Part shown: in pieces, positions 26,899 through 34,647 of the stretch | Layout: each line of letters starts with the position of its first letter | Position numbering within the stretch: the first letter of the stretch is position 1 | DNA from: a virus | Direction: 5' to 3' (one strand) | IMG/VR virus record: IMGVR_UViG_3300042905_006261 | Coordinates: 1-38,958 of that record | Length of the DNA stretch: 38,958 nucleotides | The notes under the pieces: generated by a model | What the model was told of the DNA's origin: nothing | The model's database searches: none | What the model saw: only the letters and a program-made list of their open reading frames with translations | Made by a program: the position numbers and the translations under genes

Positions 26899-28577
26899 GC
26901 CTGCTGTGCGAGTGCCTGCCCAACCACAGAGTCGGCTTTAATGCTGCCCGCCTTGGACGCCATTTCCGCTTGTGCCATCATTTGCTGCTGCTCCATTGCC
27001 TGCTGTTGCGCGGCTTGGCGTTCTTCGCGCATGGTCGCCACTTCCTGTTCCTCCATGAGCCAATCGGCGGGCGTTCCGTCATTGCGAGCGGTGTCGCGGG
27101 CGATCCGATCCCAGTTGTAGTTGTCCATGACATCTGGGCGGACCTGCACGACCGGCGCGATGCGCTCCATCGTCCGCATGAAGGCGAGGTTGTTGAGCGA
27201 TTTGATCGCCAGCGCGACACGGGACACATACTGGATTTCCGGCTCCGGAATCTCCGGAATGCCGGTGTCCGGATTGACCACAAGCACATCGTTAGGCGGC
27301 GGCGGGAGCAGACCGCGGCGAAGGTGAATCGAAAACACACGACGCAAAAGCGGATTGAAAAGTTCGGTGGTCTTGAGCGCGAAGGTCGGGGAAAACTGCG
27401 CGAGCTTCTCGCTGGAGCGTTCCGCCACTTCGCGGGCAGTCATCTGCTTGTCCAGCATCGAGAACATTCTGAACATATCGACATGGAACGCCTTGGCGAT
27501 TGCCTCCTGCTTGGACTTCTCGCGCTCCAGACCGATGTTGTAATCGCCCGCGGACGCCCATTCTACCGGTCTGGCGTTCGGGTTGGTCGGGTCGAAATAG
27601 GTCGTGCCTGCCGCCCGCAAATCGATTTCGCCTTCATGCGTTGCCGGAATGAGCAGGCGCGGGAACGCCTTCACTTCCGCCAGCGCGTCGAGTTGTTTGC
27701 ACAGGAAATTCAGTTGCCGCGCTTCGGGGACCGCGATCCATGCCGGTGACCACCCGTAGGGACTGTGGGACCACTTGAGGTGGCGTCCGGCAAAAAACGG
27801 TTTCTCATCGAATCCGGAGTTGCGAAGAAGGTGCTTGGTGGATTTCTCCACATACACGCTGGCGAACGGTTTGTTTTCCGCGTCGAGTTTTTGCGGATCA
27901 CGGTCGCGGCGTGGATAGATAGCGTGGATCACCTCATGCCGGACCGATCCGCCTTTGCCGGTCTTGCGGTATTCCTCCAGTTTTTTCCGGAGGACCGGCG
28001 ACAGGTTTTCCTCACCGAATTTTTCTGCCAGTTGTTCACAAGAAAGACGCATCTCGCGGAACAGCGTGTCCACCAAACCTTCGTCGTTTTCAGCAATGGC
28101 AAACGACGGCACAGGGAATGTCTGGAACACGACCGGCGCGGTTTTCCCTTCCTCGCAATACATGGCGTATGTGCCGAAGGTTCCGTCATCGAAGTAGAGT
28201 TCATGCACCTCGCTGTAGAAGTTGGAATTCGCCAGCGATTGCTGGACGATTTCAGAACAACGCGAGAACCATTGCTTCGCCTTGTCGTTGCCTTTCAGAT
28301 ACGCGGGCGGGTCGTAGACAAACCAGCGCGTGTCCGCGGGCGTCATGTAGGACAATTGCCCGTTTGCCAGCGTCGAATTGGCATACACCGCTGTGCTGTC
28401 GTAAAGCACCTCGCTCCGGTTGAGCGACGGGTAGTCCTGCTTGGTCGTGATCTCCGCTTTGCGCGGCAGGCAGTAGTCCGCACACTCCTGCCAGATCGGT
28501 TCGTAGACCCGTCGTTGCTCAACCAGATCGTTGTGGCGGGCGATGATGTAGTCCGCCAATTCGACCATGTTTTTCAT
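26895..28577 (-). CDS. Portal (head-tail connector) protein
   Basis: 560 residues from ATG at 28577, sharing a base with the preceding stop (TGATG). The start (ADYIIARHNDLVEQRRVYEP) and the body (ANGQLSYMTPADTRWF, FHVDMFRMFSMLDKQMTAREV) are typical of T7 gp8-like connectors, which form the dodecameric ring for packaging and tail attachment. The C-terminus is a Gln/Met-rich helix (QQAMEQQQMMAQAEMA), the usual barrel region. Length agrees with the family. Confidence 0.92.
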   Translation of the reverse strand: MKNMVELADYIIARHNDLVEQRRVYEPIWQECADYCLPRKAEITTKQDYPSLNRSEVLYDSTAVYANSTLANGQLSYMTPADTRWFVYDPPAYLKGNDKAKQWFSRCSEIVQQSLANSNFYSEVHELYFDDGTFGTYAMYCEEGKTAPVVFQTFPVPSFAIAENDEGLVDTLFREMRLSCEQLAEKFGEENLSPVLRKKLEEYRKTGKGGSVRHEVIHAIYPRRDRDPQKLDAENKPFASVYVEKSTKHLLRNSGFDEKPFFAGRHLKWSHSPYGWSPAWIAVPEARQLNFLCKQLDALAEVKAFPRLLIPATHEGEIDLRAAGTTYFDPTNPNARPVEWASAGDYNIGLEREKSKQEAIAKAFHVDMFRMFSMLDKQMTAREVAERSSEKLAQFSPTFALKTTELFNPLLRRVFSIHLRRGLLPPPPNDVLVVNPDTGIPEIPEPEIQYVSRVALAIKSLNNLAFMRTMERIAPVVQVRPDVMDNYNWDRIARDTARNDGTPADWLMEEQEVATMREERQAAQQQAMEQQQMMAQAEMASKAGSIKADSVVGQALAQQA

Positions 28578-28978
28578 CAACCCAGAAGACTGCGCGGTCC
28601 GGTCGCCGGATTGACATACCCGCCGGTTTCACCGGCAAGAATGGTCTGGCGTTGCCCGCGGCGTTTTAATTCGTCTTGGCGTTCCATACGCGCTGCCTGT
28701 GCCGCTTCAACGCGCTGGGGTCCAACCGCGGGAGGCGCGGCGGGTGTAGGCGGCGGCGGTGGCGGCGGCGGCGGCATTTCCGGAAGTTTGGGTGGTGGCG
28801 GCGGCGGCGGTGGCGGCGGGGGTGGCGGCGGGGGTGGCGGGGGTGGAGGCGGCGGCGGTGGAGGAGGAGGTGCTTGTTGCCTTCCACCACCACCACCACC
28901 GAAAAAGCACACGGTGGATGCCAACAGCGGATTCAAGCCAAGGGAACCGCCAAGGGATCGAAGAGTTTCTGGGTCCAT
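28577..28978 (-). CDS. Polyproline protein between portal and terminase
   Basis: 133 residues. Residues about 37-63 are 27 prolines in a row (DNA 28790-28870), and a second run of nine follows after KLPEM. Before the tract comes FFGGGGGG. The C-terminus (RRGQRQTILAG, then a GPRSLLG ending) has the form of a small podoviral protein family near the portal gene, whose members end in TIL...LLG-like motifs; related T7-region proteins are virion-assembly factors. Translation of the tract should depend strongly on EF-P. The mixed CCN codons rule out a simple single-codon expansion. It overlaps the upstream gene by 46 bases. Confidence 0.75.
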   Translation of the reverse strand: MDPETLRSLGGSLGLNPLLASTVCFFGGGGGGRQQAPPPPPPPPPPPPPPPPPPPPPPPPPPPKLPEMPPPPPPPPPTPAAPPAVGPQRVEAAQAARMERQDELKRRGQRQTILAGETGGYVNPATGPRSLLG

Positions 28979-29334
28979 AGTTGTAGGTGTTTAGTTTTGA
29001 AATAGCGCAACCGGTCGTGCCTTTTGCGCTGCCACGCAACCAGCGGTAGTGGATACGGCATCATAGTCAACACATTTTTGACTAAACCTCGCGGCGAGTT
29101 GCCCATGATGTCGGCATAGGCATAGACCAACCAGCAATCCTGCCGGTCCCGCGGAAACACGATGGACGGGTCGTTGATTGCCTCGATGCCCGCGGTGCTG
29201 TCCACCGCCCTGCCCATGAGAAAGAATTCCGGCGTCGAAAACACATAGCCATTGAGAAGGTGCTGCTCCAGATCACCGCGGAATGTGCGCTCCGAATCGC
29301 TGTAGAGCGCGTGGATGCGTTCGGCGGGTGTCAT
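28933..29334 (-). CDS. Conserved small protein downstream of the large terminase
   Basis: 133 residues from ATG at 29334 (ATGA overlap with terL). It has NGYVFSTPEFFLMGR near the start and, near the end, PYPLPLVAWQRKRHDRLRYF followed by KTKHL. I have seen this type of ending in small proteins next to terminases of podoviruses but know no function. An internal in-frame copy of the dispersed word encodes GLVK. A role in head completion or packaging is a guess from position. Confidence 0.7.
   Translation of the reverse strand: MTPAERIHALYSDSERTFRGDLEQHLLNGYVFSTPEFFLMGRAVDSTAGIEAINDPSIVFPRDRQDCWLVYAYADIMGNSPRGLVKNVLTMMPYPLPLVAWQRKRHDRLRYFKTKHLQLWTQKLFDPLAVPLA
29075..29088 (-). repeat. Dispersed 14-base word, exact copy, opposite orientation
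   Basis: Minus-strand GGTTTAGTCAAAAA within the gene at 28933-29334 (reads GLVKN), 97 bases before the start of the polyproline gene. Confidence 0.85.
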
Positions 29335-30866
29335 CGCAGGACAACAGCGCGGCGGGTGGTTTGCAGGTTCCGGAATCCGGTGCGGACCACAGGCGTGACC
29401 CGCGGGTTCGCCATGCCTTGGATCATCCCTGCCATTTCCGCTTCCGCCAATATCCGAAGCGCGTCCGCGGCGTGACTCGACCAATCATGCACGGGTTCGT
29501 TCTGCGCCAAGCCGGTCGAGGTGAATCGCCGGTAATGGTAGTTCGCCAACGCGGTCAAACCGGCATCGCAGGCAGGCAGGCGGAAGGTCATGCGCGGCAT
29601 CAATTGTCGGAGCCGGTTGATGCCTACCCAGACATCCGCGGTGCGCGGAACACACCGGCAATTCTTCAGACCGGCGGATTGCAGTTCGCCTTGGAAGGTG
29701 CGCCCGCTGGAGTTGGTGGACGCGGCATCGTGCGGCAGAAAGTGTGTCCCGTAGTTGTAGCCTTTCGCCAGCATCGAGGACACGCGCTGGACCGGCGTCA
29801 TGTCCAAATCCATGTCCACATCGATCACGCGGATTTCGGTCCCCACGCTCTGCCAATACCAAGTCACCGTGTTTTCCGGACTGCCCAAATCCCATGATGT
29901 GTGAACCAGCGCGGAATCATCGAAAAGGCGCGGACCGATTGCGCCCGCGGCTCGCAGTTTGTCGAGTTGGTCCGCGTAAATCGCGCCCTCGACCGGCGAT
30001 TTGAAGCACTCGTCAATGGTGCTGGGGAATTCGCGGAAGACAAACATCCCAAGGTTGCGTTCCTGCCGGTCATACCAGACACGCTGACCCGCGGTGAGTT
30101 TCTGCCCGATTTCCTTTTCCAAGGTGTCGAGATACTGCGCGGTGTCTTTGCGGATTGTTTCCGGATCACCGTCGATGGTGTAGGTGGGATCGCGCCACCA
30201 AGGAAAAAACAGCACACGCCAATCCTTCGCGGTCTTCGCGCTGTCCGGCGTTTCCAGCGCGGTCTTGACCAGTTCCCACAGGTGTCCCCCTCGCCCGCCT
30301 TTCCATGTCGTTTCAACGATAATCACGCCATGTTCCGCGGACGGGATTGCGCCGGTCAGAATTTCCTCTGATCGTTTCGGATCGTCGGCTTGGATCACGC
30401 CCCATTCGGAGAGGTGCAACCAGTTGTTGGTTCCACCGCGGGCGCGTAGACCGGCGAAAAACGACGATGGCGAATCCTCACCCATCGACAGTTCCAGCGT
30501 GGACCCGCTGTCGCGCAGCAACTGGTAACGGTCGCGCAGCATGGGCGGCAGACTGTCAAATGCAGTCCGGACAATGGTGGACAACTTACGCTCCGCGTCC
30601 GCCATCGTGCAGTCCACCAGCGATGCCTGCACACCGGCATTGAACAGCACTTGGTCCGCCAACAGGACATCGATTGCCGTGGACATCCCCAGCCTCCGCG
30701 CTTTCAGAATGATCAAGCGTTTGCAACCTTGGCGCAGAATGAGGTCGTAGACCTGTTGCTGTTCCGGTCGAGGCTCAAACGGAATGACCCTGCCGTCATC
30801 TGCCCGCTTGATGCTGTAAAGATTGGCGAGCCTCCAGAGCGGATCGGCAAAGAGTTCGGGATTCAT
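29331..30866 (-). CDS. terL: Large terminase subunit
   Basis: 511 residues from ATG at 30866 (ATGA overlap). It is the packaging motor ATPase and nuclease. The Walker A region is the divergent form KARRLGMST (residues 55-63), which many phage TerL proteins use in place of GxxGKT. Walker B is WLHLSEWG with Glu154. The nuclease domain shows Asp326 (SWDLG), the Asp349-351-353 cluster, Asp380 (LPHDA) and Asp468 (SHAADALR). Length and order next to portal and small terminase are normal. An upstream in-frame extension exists but would overlap the cysteine-rich gene much more. Confidence 0.93.
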   Translation of the reverse strand: MNPELFADPLWRLANLYSIKRADDGRVIPFEPRPEQQQVYDLILRQGCKRLIILKARRLGMSTAIDVLLADQVLFNAGVQASLVDCTMADAERKLSTIVRTAFDSLPPMLRDRYQLLRDSGSTLELSMGEDSPSSFFAGLRARGGTNNWLHLSEWGVIQADDPKRSEEILTGAIPSAEHGVIIVETTWKGGRGGHLWELVKTALETPDSAKTAKDWRVLFFPWWRDPTYTIDGDPETIRKDTAQYLDTLEKEIGQKLTAGQRVWYDRQERNLGMFVFREFPSTIDECFKSPVEGAIYADQLDKLRAAGAIGPRLFDDSALVHTSWDLGSPENTVTWYWQSVGTEIRVIDVDMDLDMTPVQRVSSMLAKGYNYGTHFLPHDAASTNSSGRTFQGELQSAGLKNCRCVPRTADVWVGINRLRQLMPRMTFRLPACDAGLTALANYHYRRFTSTGLAQNEPVHDWSSHAADALRILAEAEMAGMIQGMANPRVTPVVRTGFRNLQTTRRAVVLR

Positions 30867-31153
30867 CGACGCATCTTTTGTTCGCGGGCAGAATCGTATG
30901 CGATGTCCGCCAGAAAATCGCATTGGTCACAGGGACCGATGTTGCCGTGCCTGCATGGTCCGGCGTTGCGCGGCTCCTCTTCGACCAATTCCATGTCTGG
31001 CATGACCGGCGGATCACAATTTCGCGTGTATGGGAAATAGCGTGTGCCGCATTGGCGGCAAAAGACCGCGCCTTCCGGCGTGACATCCATTTCCTGCTCG
31101 CAGCATTCCGGAACCTCCGGAGCCTCTGGGGGGTCGTTCCAGTAGTCGGTCAT
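30863..31153 (-). CDS. Cysteine-rich, probable zinc-binding small protein
   Basis: 96 residues. Cys pairs occur in PECCEQEMD and FCRQCGTRYF, giving a rubredoxin- or zinc-ribbon-like knuckle set about 14 residues apart. Further cysteines follow in GPCRHG and GPCDQCDF, so up to two zinc sites are possible. It is encoded between the terminase subunits with ATGA overlaps on both sides, suggesting a partner in packaging or DNA binding. No named family recognised. Confidence 0.7.
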   Translation of the reverse strand: MTDYWNDPPEAPEVPECCEQEMDVTPEGAVFCRQCGTRYFPYTRNCDPPVMPDMELVEEEPRNAGPCRHGNIGPCDQCDFLADIAYDSAREQKMRR

Positions 31154-31584
31154 GCCGGTTTTTTGTCTCCGCGCCGGATCGAGGCGAACAGCGCGGTGAT
31201 GCTGTCATCCGCGGAATGCTCGACTTTTTCCGGAGCGGCAAGCCCCATGAGTTTGACCAGTTCCTTCTGTGCCGCGGTGGCGGCGGAATATTCACCGGCA
31301 TTGGTCGCCAACATGAACAGGGTTTCAAAGCGTTGCTTCGCTTTGGCGGTTTCGGTTTCGATGTCTTTTGAGAATGCCGCCTTGATCCGCTCGTTTGCCG
31401 CGGCGATGTAGCGTTCCGCGGTGCATTTGGATACACCGAATTCTCCCTCACAAAACTGCACAACCTTGCTGTAGCGCAATCCGTCGATCAGCAGGTCAGC
31501 AACAGCGGAAATGCGCTGTTCCAACTCTGCTTCGCTGGTTTTGTCTCCGCGGGCTTTTGCCATGTTTTTGACTAAACCTGCCAT
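31150..31584 (-). CDS. Probable small terminase subunit
   Basis: 144 residues if ATG at 31584 is used; a second ATG at 31563 (MAKARGDK) is equally reasonable. Between them lies an exact copy of the dispersed 14-base word, read as GLVKN. A helix-turn-helix-like region (LIDGLRYSKVVQFCEGEFGVSK) followed by a helical oligomerisation region and a charged tail is the standard plan of small terminases, which recognise the packaging site. Order before terL supports it. Identity to a specific TerS family is not certain. Confidence 0.75.
   Translation of the reverse strand: MAGLVKNMAKARGDKTSEAELEQRISAVADLLIDGLRYSKVVQFCEGEFGVSKCTAERYIAAANERIKAAFSKDIETETAKAKQRFETLFMLATNAGEYSAATAAQKELVKLMGLAAPEKVEHSADDSITALFASIRRGDKKPA
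31565..31578 (-). repeat. Dispersed 14-base word, exact copy, opposite orientation
   Basis: Minus-strand word one base before the ATG at 31563 of the probable small terminase and after the alternative ATG at 31584. Confidence 0.85.
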
Positions 31585-31591
31585 TGAATTA

Positions 31592-32344
31592 TCAGTCAAG
31601 CGGATCGGTTGAACGCTCGCTGCCGGAATCGGTTTTCGGGCGGGTCTTGATGCGGATGAATTTGGTCCCGTCTTTGAACTCGTTGACCCATCCAGATAGC
31701 CAGTAATCCGCGCCACCAAGGTTTATGTCTCCCTTGTAGTCTGGGTCGTTTTTGCCTTCGCGCTGTTGTTTGTTTTTCCAGAGGCGTCCGGTGTTGTCGT
31801 ATTTTCCTTCACTCATGTCGTTGTGTGGTTGTGTTTCAGATTCCAAACAAGGTTTGTCGGTAATTGAAACGGTTTCGGGTTTGATGTCTGGGGAGGTGAG
31901 TGCCGATTGAGGAACCCAATACATGGGGTGTTCCTCGCGGTGTTTGACGCCAAACCACTCTTTGCGTTTTGCGTCTCTGCCGTAAATCCAACCGCGGATC
32001 GTGTAGGTTCCGTTGTAGCCGGTTAGCAACCAATAGGGAGCATCGTCATGGTCCGCATCCTTCATTTTTAGTTCGCCATCTCGTTTGCGCGTGGTGCGAA
32101 CTTCGTTGCCGCTGACATCGCTGGCTCCGATGCCAATCATGCCGGTGTGGTAAAGCCCAAGGTATTTCGCCAAAGCCACCTCGCCCAGCAAACCTTCGAT
32201 GGAGATTTGCCAATCCTCTCTGTGTCCGACGCCTTCGGTCGGCTTGCGGTTTTTCAGAATGCATTTGGCTTGGCGTTGTGCGCCCGCGGTCGCATACAAA
32301 AAAAGTTCCTCGTCGCTAAAGCGAATGACCGGATGTTCCGTCAT
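31592..32344 (-). CDS. Two-part phage protein, possible nuclease-like fold
   Basis: 250 residues from ATG at 32344 (ATGA overlap). Residues 1-150 include IEGLLGEVALAKYLGLY, then EVRTTRKRDGEL and YNGTYTIRGWIYGRDAK. An alpha-helix with a conserved Glu followed by beta-strands with D/E-x-R/K recalls PD-(D/E)XK-like phage proteins, but a catalytic set is not certain. From MSEGKYDNTGRLWKN the last 75 residues resemble a separate small phage protein (YKGDINLGGADYWLSGWV, then KFIRIKT), usually encoded alone. The gene may be a fusion, or translation may also begin at the internal Met. Confidence 0.6.
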   Translation of the reverse strand: MTEHPVIRFSDEELFLYATAGAQRQAKCILKNRKPTEGVGHREDWQISIEGLLGEVALAKYLGLYHTGMIGIGASDVSGNEVRTTRKRDGELKMKDADHDDAPYWLLTGYNGTYTIRGWIYGRDAKRKEWFGVKHREEHPMYWVPQSALTSPDIKPETVSITDKPCLESETQPHNDMSEGKYDNTGRLWKNKQQREGKNDPDYKGDINLGGADYWLSGWVNEFKDGTKFIRIKTRPKTDSGSERSTDPLD

Positions 32345-32544
32345 CGTTTGGGTTTCTTTTTGACTAAACCTTGCCGAAAATGTTGCGGGTTGCGCTCGAT
32401 CCATGCGACGGCAATTCCGGAATCGCCAACCTCGCTGGCGCGAACGCAATTGTCGCTGATGACGCCATGCTCTTGAAGGATGTTCATCACCGCGGCTTCG
32501 TCGTCGTGAAGGAAGTTTTCGATGTATGCCTCCAGCGTGTTCAT
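32341..32544 (-). CDS. Small hypothetical protein
   Basis: 67 residues, acidic N-terminal half (YIENFLHDDEAAVMNIL) and basic C-terminus (GLVKKKPKR). It overlaps genes on both sides by ATGA. Its C-terminal GLVKK is encoded by a copy of the dispersed 14-base word, about a dozen bases before the next start codon. Function unknown. Confidence 0.65.
   Translation of the reverse strand: MNTLEAYIENFLHDDEAAVMNILQEHGVISDNCVRASEVGDSGIAVAWIERNPQHFRQGLVKKKPKR
32357..32370 (-). repeat. Dispersed 14-base word, exact copy, opposite orientation
   Basis: Minus-strand word 12 bases before the ATG at 32344 and inside the last codons of the preceding gene (reads GLVKK). Confidence 0.85.
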
Positions 32545-32918
32545 TTCGCCGCCTCCTTCCTCCTTAAAAACTCCTTTGCGTAGTCCTCGATGTGTCGTGC
32601 AGATAGACCCGAATGAGTGATGTATTCCAACGCCTCCCGCGCCTCGTCTCGCTCGTCCTTGAGTTGCTCGTATCTCTCTTTGTAGTATTCCGTTTCTTTC
32701 CTCGCCTCATTGCGCTCGCGCAATGCCTCCACTCGTTCAGCTTTAGCTTTCACCCAAGCCTCTTGTGTAATTTTTAAGTCCTTCCGCGCCTCGTCGCGCT
32801 CGAGTTCAAGTTTCTCACATTTCACAGTTAGTGTTGCTGCGAGACGAGTCGGCGGGTGATCGGCGGTCGCTGCGTTGCGGACGACTGCATCCGTCTCTGG
32901 TGTAGGTCGCTTGCTCAT
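32541..32918 (-). CDS. Coiled-coil hypothetical protein
   Basis: 125 residues from ATG at 32918 with Shine-Dalgarno GGAGG. After the start MSKRPTPETDAVVRN, residues 25-100 form a long charged coiled coil with recurring RDEAR and RNEAR. The C-terminal 20 residues are short and basic (DYAKEFLRRKEAAK). Proteins with this opening and an RDEAR coiled coil are common, as I recall, in Verrucomicrobiota phages and genomes. The position after the helicase loader suggests an accessory early role. Confidence 0.7.
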   Translation of the reverse strand: MSKRPTPETDAVVRNAATADHPPTRLAATLTVKCEKLELERDEARKDLKITQEAWVKAKAERVEALRERNEARKETEYYKERYEQLKDERDEAREALEYITHSGLSARHIEDYAKEFLRRKEAAK

Positions 32919-33592
32919 TTCGCCTCCTTGGATCGGAATGATTCCCAGTCGCAGACGGCAATGCCTCCAGTTTCGGAAATGCGGCTTGCCACGCTCGGAC
33001 CGACGCTTTGCAGGAAAACCTGTTCTGTCTGATTGGAAAGCAAAACGGTGTCCTTCATGTTTGCGTAGCGTTTGTCGAGAATGTGCGTGAGAAGACGGTC
33101 TTCCCACGCGGTTTCTCCCCTCTCCTGCATCTCGTCTACGACCAGCAAGGTCGGCTTGGTGTAGGCTTTGATCGCGTCCCGCTCGCTGCCGCCTTTGCGG
33201 TAGCTTTCTTTGATGTCGAGGAAGATGTCCATCGCGGTGCAATACCGGAAGGACAGTTCCCGTTCCGCGGCTTCGCGGATCGCGGCGATTGCCATCTGGG
33301 TTTTGCCGGTCCCGCGGGGTCCGATTAGAGCGATGATAGAACCGGTCTGCAATCGCGCAGAAACCCGCTTAAAAATCGCTTTCCAGCGGTCCCCGCTGTA
33401 GGTCAGCGGACGCATATGCCGACGCGGGAGAGAGGCGTTTTCGAGCGCGGAATCGACACGCTTGCGTTTTTGCTCTGTTTCCCACTCGTTGAGACGGTCG
33501 TTGTATTCCTCGTCAGATGTGACTGACAGAGGCGAGCCGGTCACCGTCAAATTGCCCAGCACGGTTGGAAGTGTTTCTGCGATTGCTTTCAT
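32915..33592 (-). CDS. DnaC-like helicase loader, AAA+ ATPase
   Basis: 225 residues. Walker A is GPRGTGKT (residues 91-98), Walker B is LLVVDE (149-154), and a sensor-like LLSNQT and an arginine (VASRISETGG) follow. This is the DnaC/IstB-type AAA+ core, used by phages to load the host replicative helicase onto the origin. The N-terminus of about 60 residues is helical and charged, as in DnaC. It overlaps the winged-helix replication gene by 80 bases, the longest coding overlap in the window. No phage helicase or polymerase gene is present, so replication must use the host replisome. Confidence 0.88.
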   Translation of the reverse strand: MKAIAETLPTVLGNLTVTGSPLSVTSDEEYNDRLNEWETEQKRKRVDSALENASLPRRHMRPLTYSGDRWKAIFKRVSARLQTGSIIALIGPRGTGKTQMAIAAIREAAERELSFRYCTAMDIFLDIKESYRKGGSERDAIKAYTKPTLLVVDEMQERGETAWEDRLLTHILDKRYANMKDTVLLSNQTEQVFLQSVGPSVASRISETGGIAVCDWESFRSKEAK

Positions 33593-34232
33593 TTTGTTTG
33601 GGTTGGAAGACGCCGGTCCATCCGTTGCTGATGGAGGCGTGGATTGCGTCGATTGCTTGGTCTACTCCCCACAACGCCATGCGTTGCAGGAGTGCTTTTT
33701 CCGATTGCGGTTGGAGTTTTCCTTTCTTCGCCTTGCGCCGGTAGGTGCGGTAGTCCGCCCATGCCTGCCGGAATTCTGGGGTGTCGAGGTTGCTGGGCAG
33801 TTGCACAGCGTCGGCTTTATCGTCTCCGTCTACGACTCCGTCTTCGTCTTCGTCTTCGGATATAGTGTGCATTTGCTCGCATCTGCTATGCATCTGCGTA
33901 GCATCTGCTGGCGGGTGCGGGTATTTTGACTGCTTGGCGCGTATCTGCTGACCGAAGTGTTCGACCTGCACATAAGGCTTGCCGTCAACCTCATAAGCCA
34001 ACAACACACCCGCCTTGTGGCACTCGTTTAGGTAGGCGCGGATGTCCTTGTCCGACACTTTGTCGATCCGGAGCGGGTAGCAGGACGCCCGCAAAAGCAC
34101 CGGCATCCCGTGGAAACGACCGTAATCGTCCACGACCGACAGGAGTCGCCGGTAGAACAGTTCCGCGCCCGCGGAAAGGTCGTTGATCCGCGGGGAGGTC
34201 AAGATGCCTTCGCGAACTATTCTATTGGGCAT
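33513..34232 (-). CDS. Winged-helix replication initiator-like protein
   Basis: 239 residues. The N-terminal 100 (REGILTSPRINDLSAGAELF, VVDDYGRFHGMP, then KDIRAYLNECHKAGVLL) match the winged-helix replisome-organiser type domain seen next to phage DnaC genes. The middle is an acidic, probably disordered linker (EDEDEDGVVDGDD). The C-terminal 70 residues (FRQAWADYRTYRRK to NGWTGVFQPK) resemble DnaD/DnaT-like ends that contact the loader. It probably recognises the phage origin and recruits the DnaC-like protein encoded next. Confidence 0.8.
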   Translation of the reverse strand: MPNRIVREGILTSPRINDLSAGAELFYRRLLSVVDDYGRFHGMPVLLRASCYPLRIDKVSDKDIRAYLNECHKAGVLLAYEVDGKPYVQVEHFGQQIRAKQSKYPHPPADATQMHSRCEQMHTISEDEDEDGVVDGDDKADAVQLPSNLDTPEFRQAWADYRTYRRKAKKGKLQPQSEKALLQRMALWGVDQAIDAIHASISNGWTGVFQPKQNESNRRNTSNRAGQFDGDRLASVSHI

Positions 34233-34647
34233 AGGTCAACATTGCCTCCGCGGGTTTCGCCTCCAGAAAAAGCGACGGGATCGGACCGTATTGTTTGAGC
34301 GCGTGGAGCGAGCAGATGCGCGAATCCTCTTCGATCCATCCCGCCGGTCGCAGGGCGTCGAGGACGCCTTTGATGAGATTGTCGAGGTCCGGTCGTTTGT
34401 TGTGAAAGACCAGTTCGTTCTTCTGCTTCGACGCCTTCGGGTGCGCGAATGTCCAGATGAGCATCATGGAAATGTTTCCACCCATTGGCTTCGCCGGTCG
34501 CGCCTGCATCAGTTGCGCCACCAGCAAGCGGTGCGTGTCTGCCACTTTTTTCTTGGTGAAAAAAACCGGCTTGCCGTTGTGGACAAACACGCCCTTTTGC
34601 TGTGCCGTCGCGGTGGACGGGTTGCCGTTAATGGTTAGCCGAATCAC
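34222..34647 (-). CDS. rusA: RusA-type Holliday junction resolvase
   Basis: 141 residues. The family core is complete: RPDLDNLIKGVLDAL with Asp87, Asp89, Lys93 and Asp97, then a further acidic residue near Asp108 (EEDSRI). RusA homodimers cut four-way junctions made by recombination or fork regression, and in phages clear branched DNA before packaging. The GTG start at 34647 has a strong AAGGAGG Shine-Dalgarno site. It lies between recombination and replication genes. Confidence 0.92.
   Translation of the reverse strand: MIRLTINGNPSTATAQQKGVFVHNGKPVFFTKKKVADTHRLLVAQLMQARPAKPMGGNISMMLIWTFAHPKASKQKNELVFHNKRPDLDNLIKGVLDALRPAGWIEEDSRICSLHALKQYGPIPSLFLEAKPAEAMLTYAQ

Noticed and set aside
28790-28870. 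CRISPR-like or tandem-repeat array at the GGCGGT tract
   Set aside because: It is a coding low-complexity tract in frame for proline with no spacers. No CRISPR array was seen anywhere in the window.
27765-28994. 409-codon plus-strand frame with a polyglycine tract
   Set aside because: It is the antisense of the polyproline and portal genes. The portal reading frame is a clear family match, so the polyglycine is a shadow.
2834-32370. Reading the dispersed word as a sigma-70 promoter because it contains TTGACT
   Set aside because: No copy has a plausible -10 box at 16-18 bases in the direction of transcription, and three exact copies point the other way.
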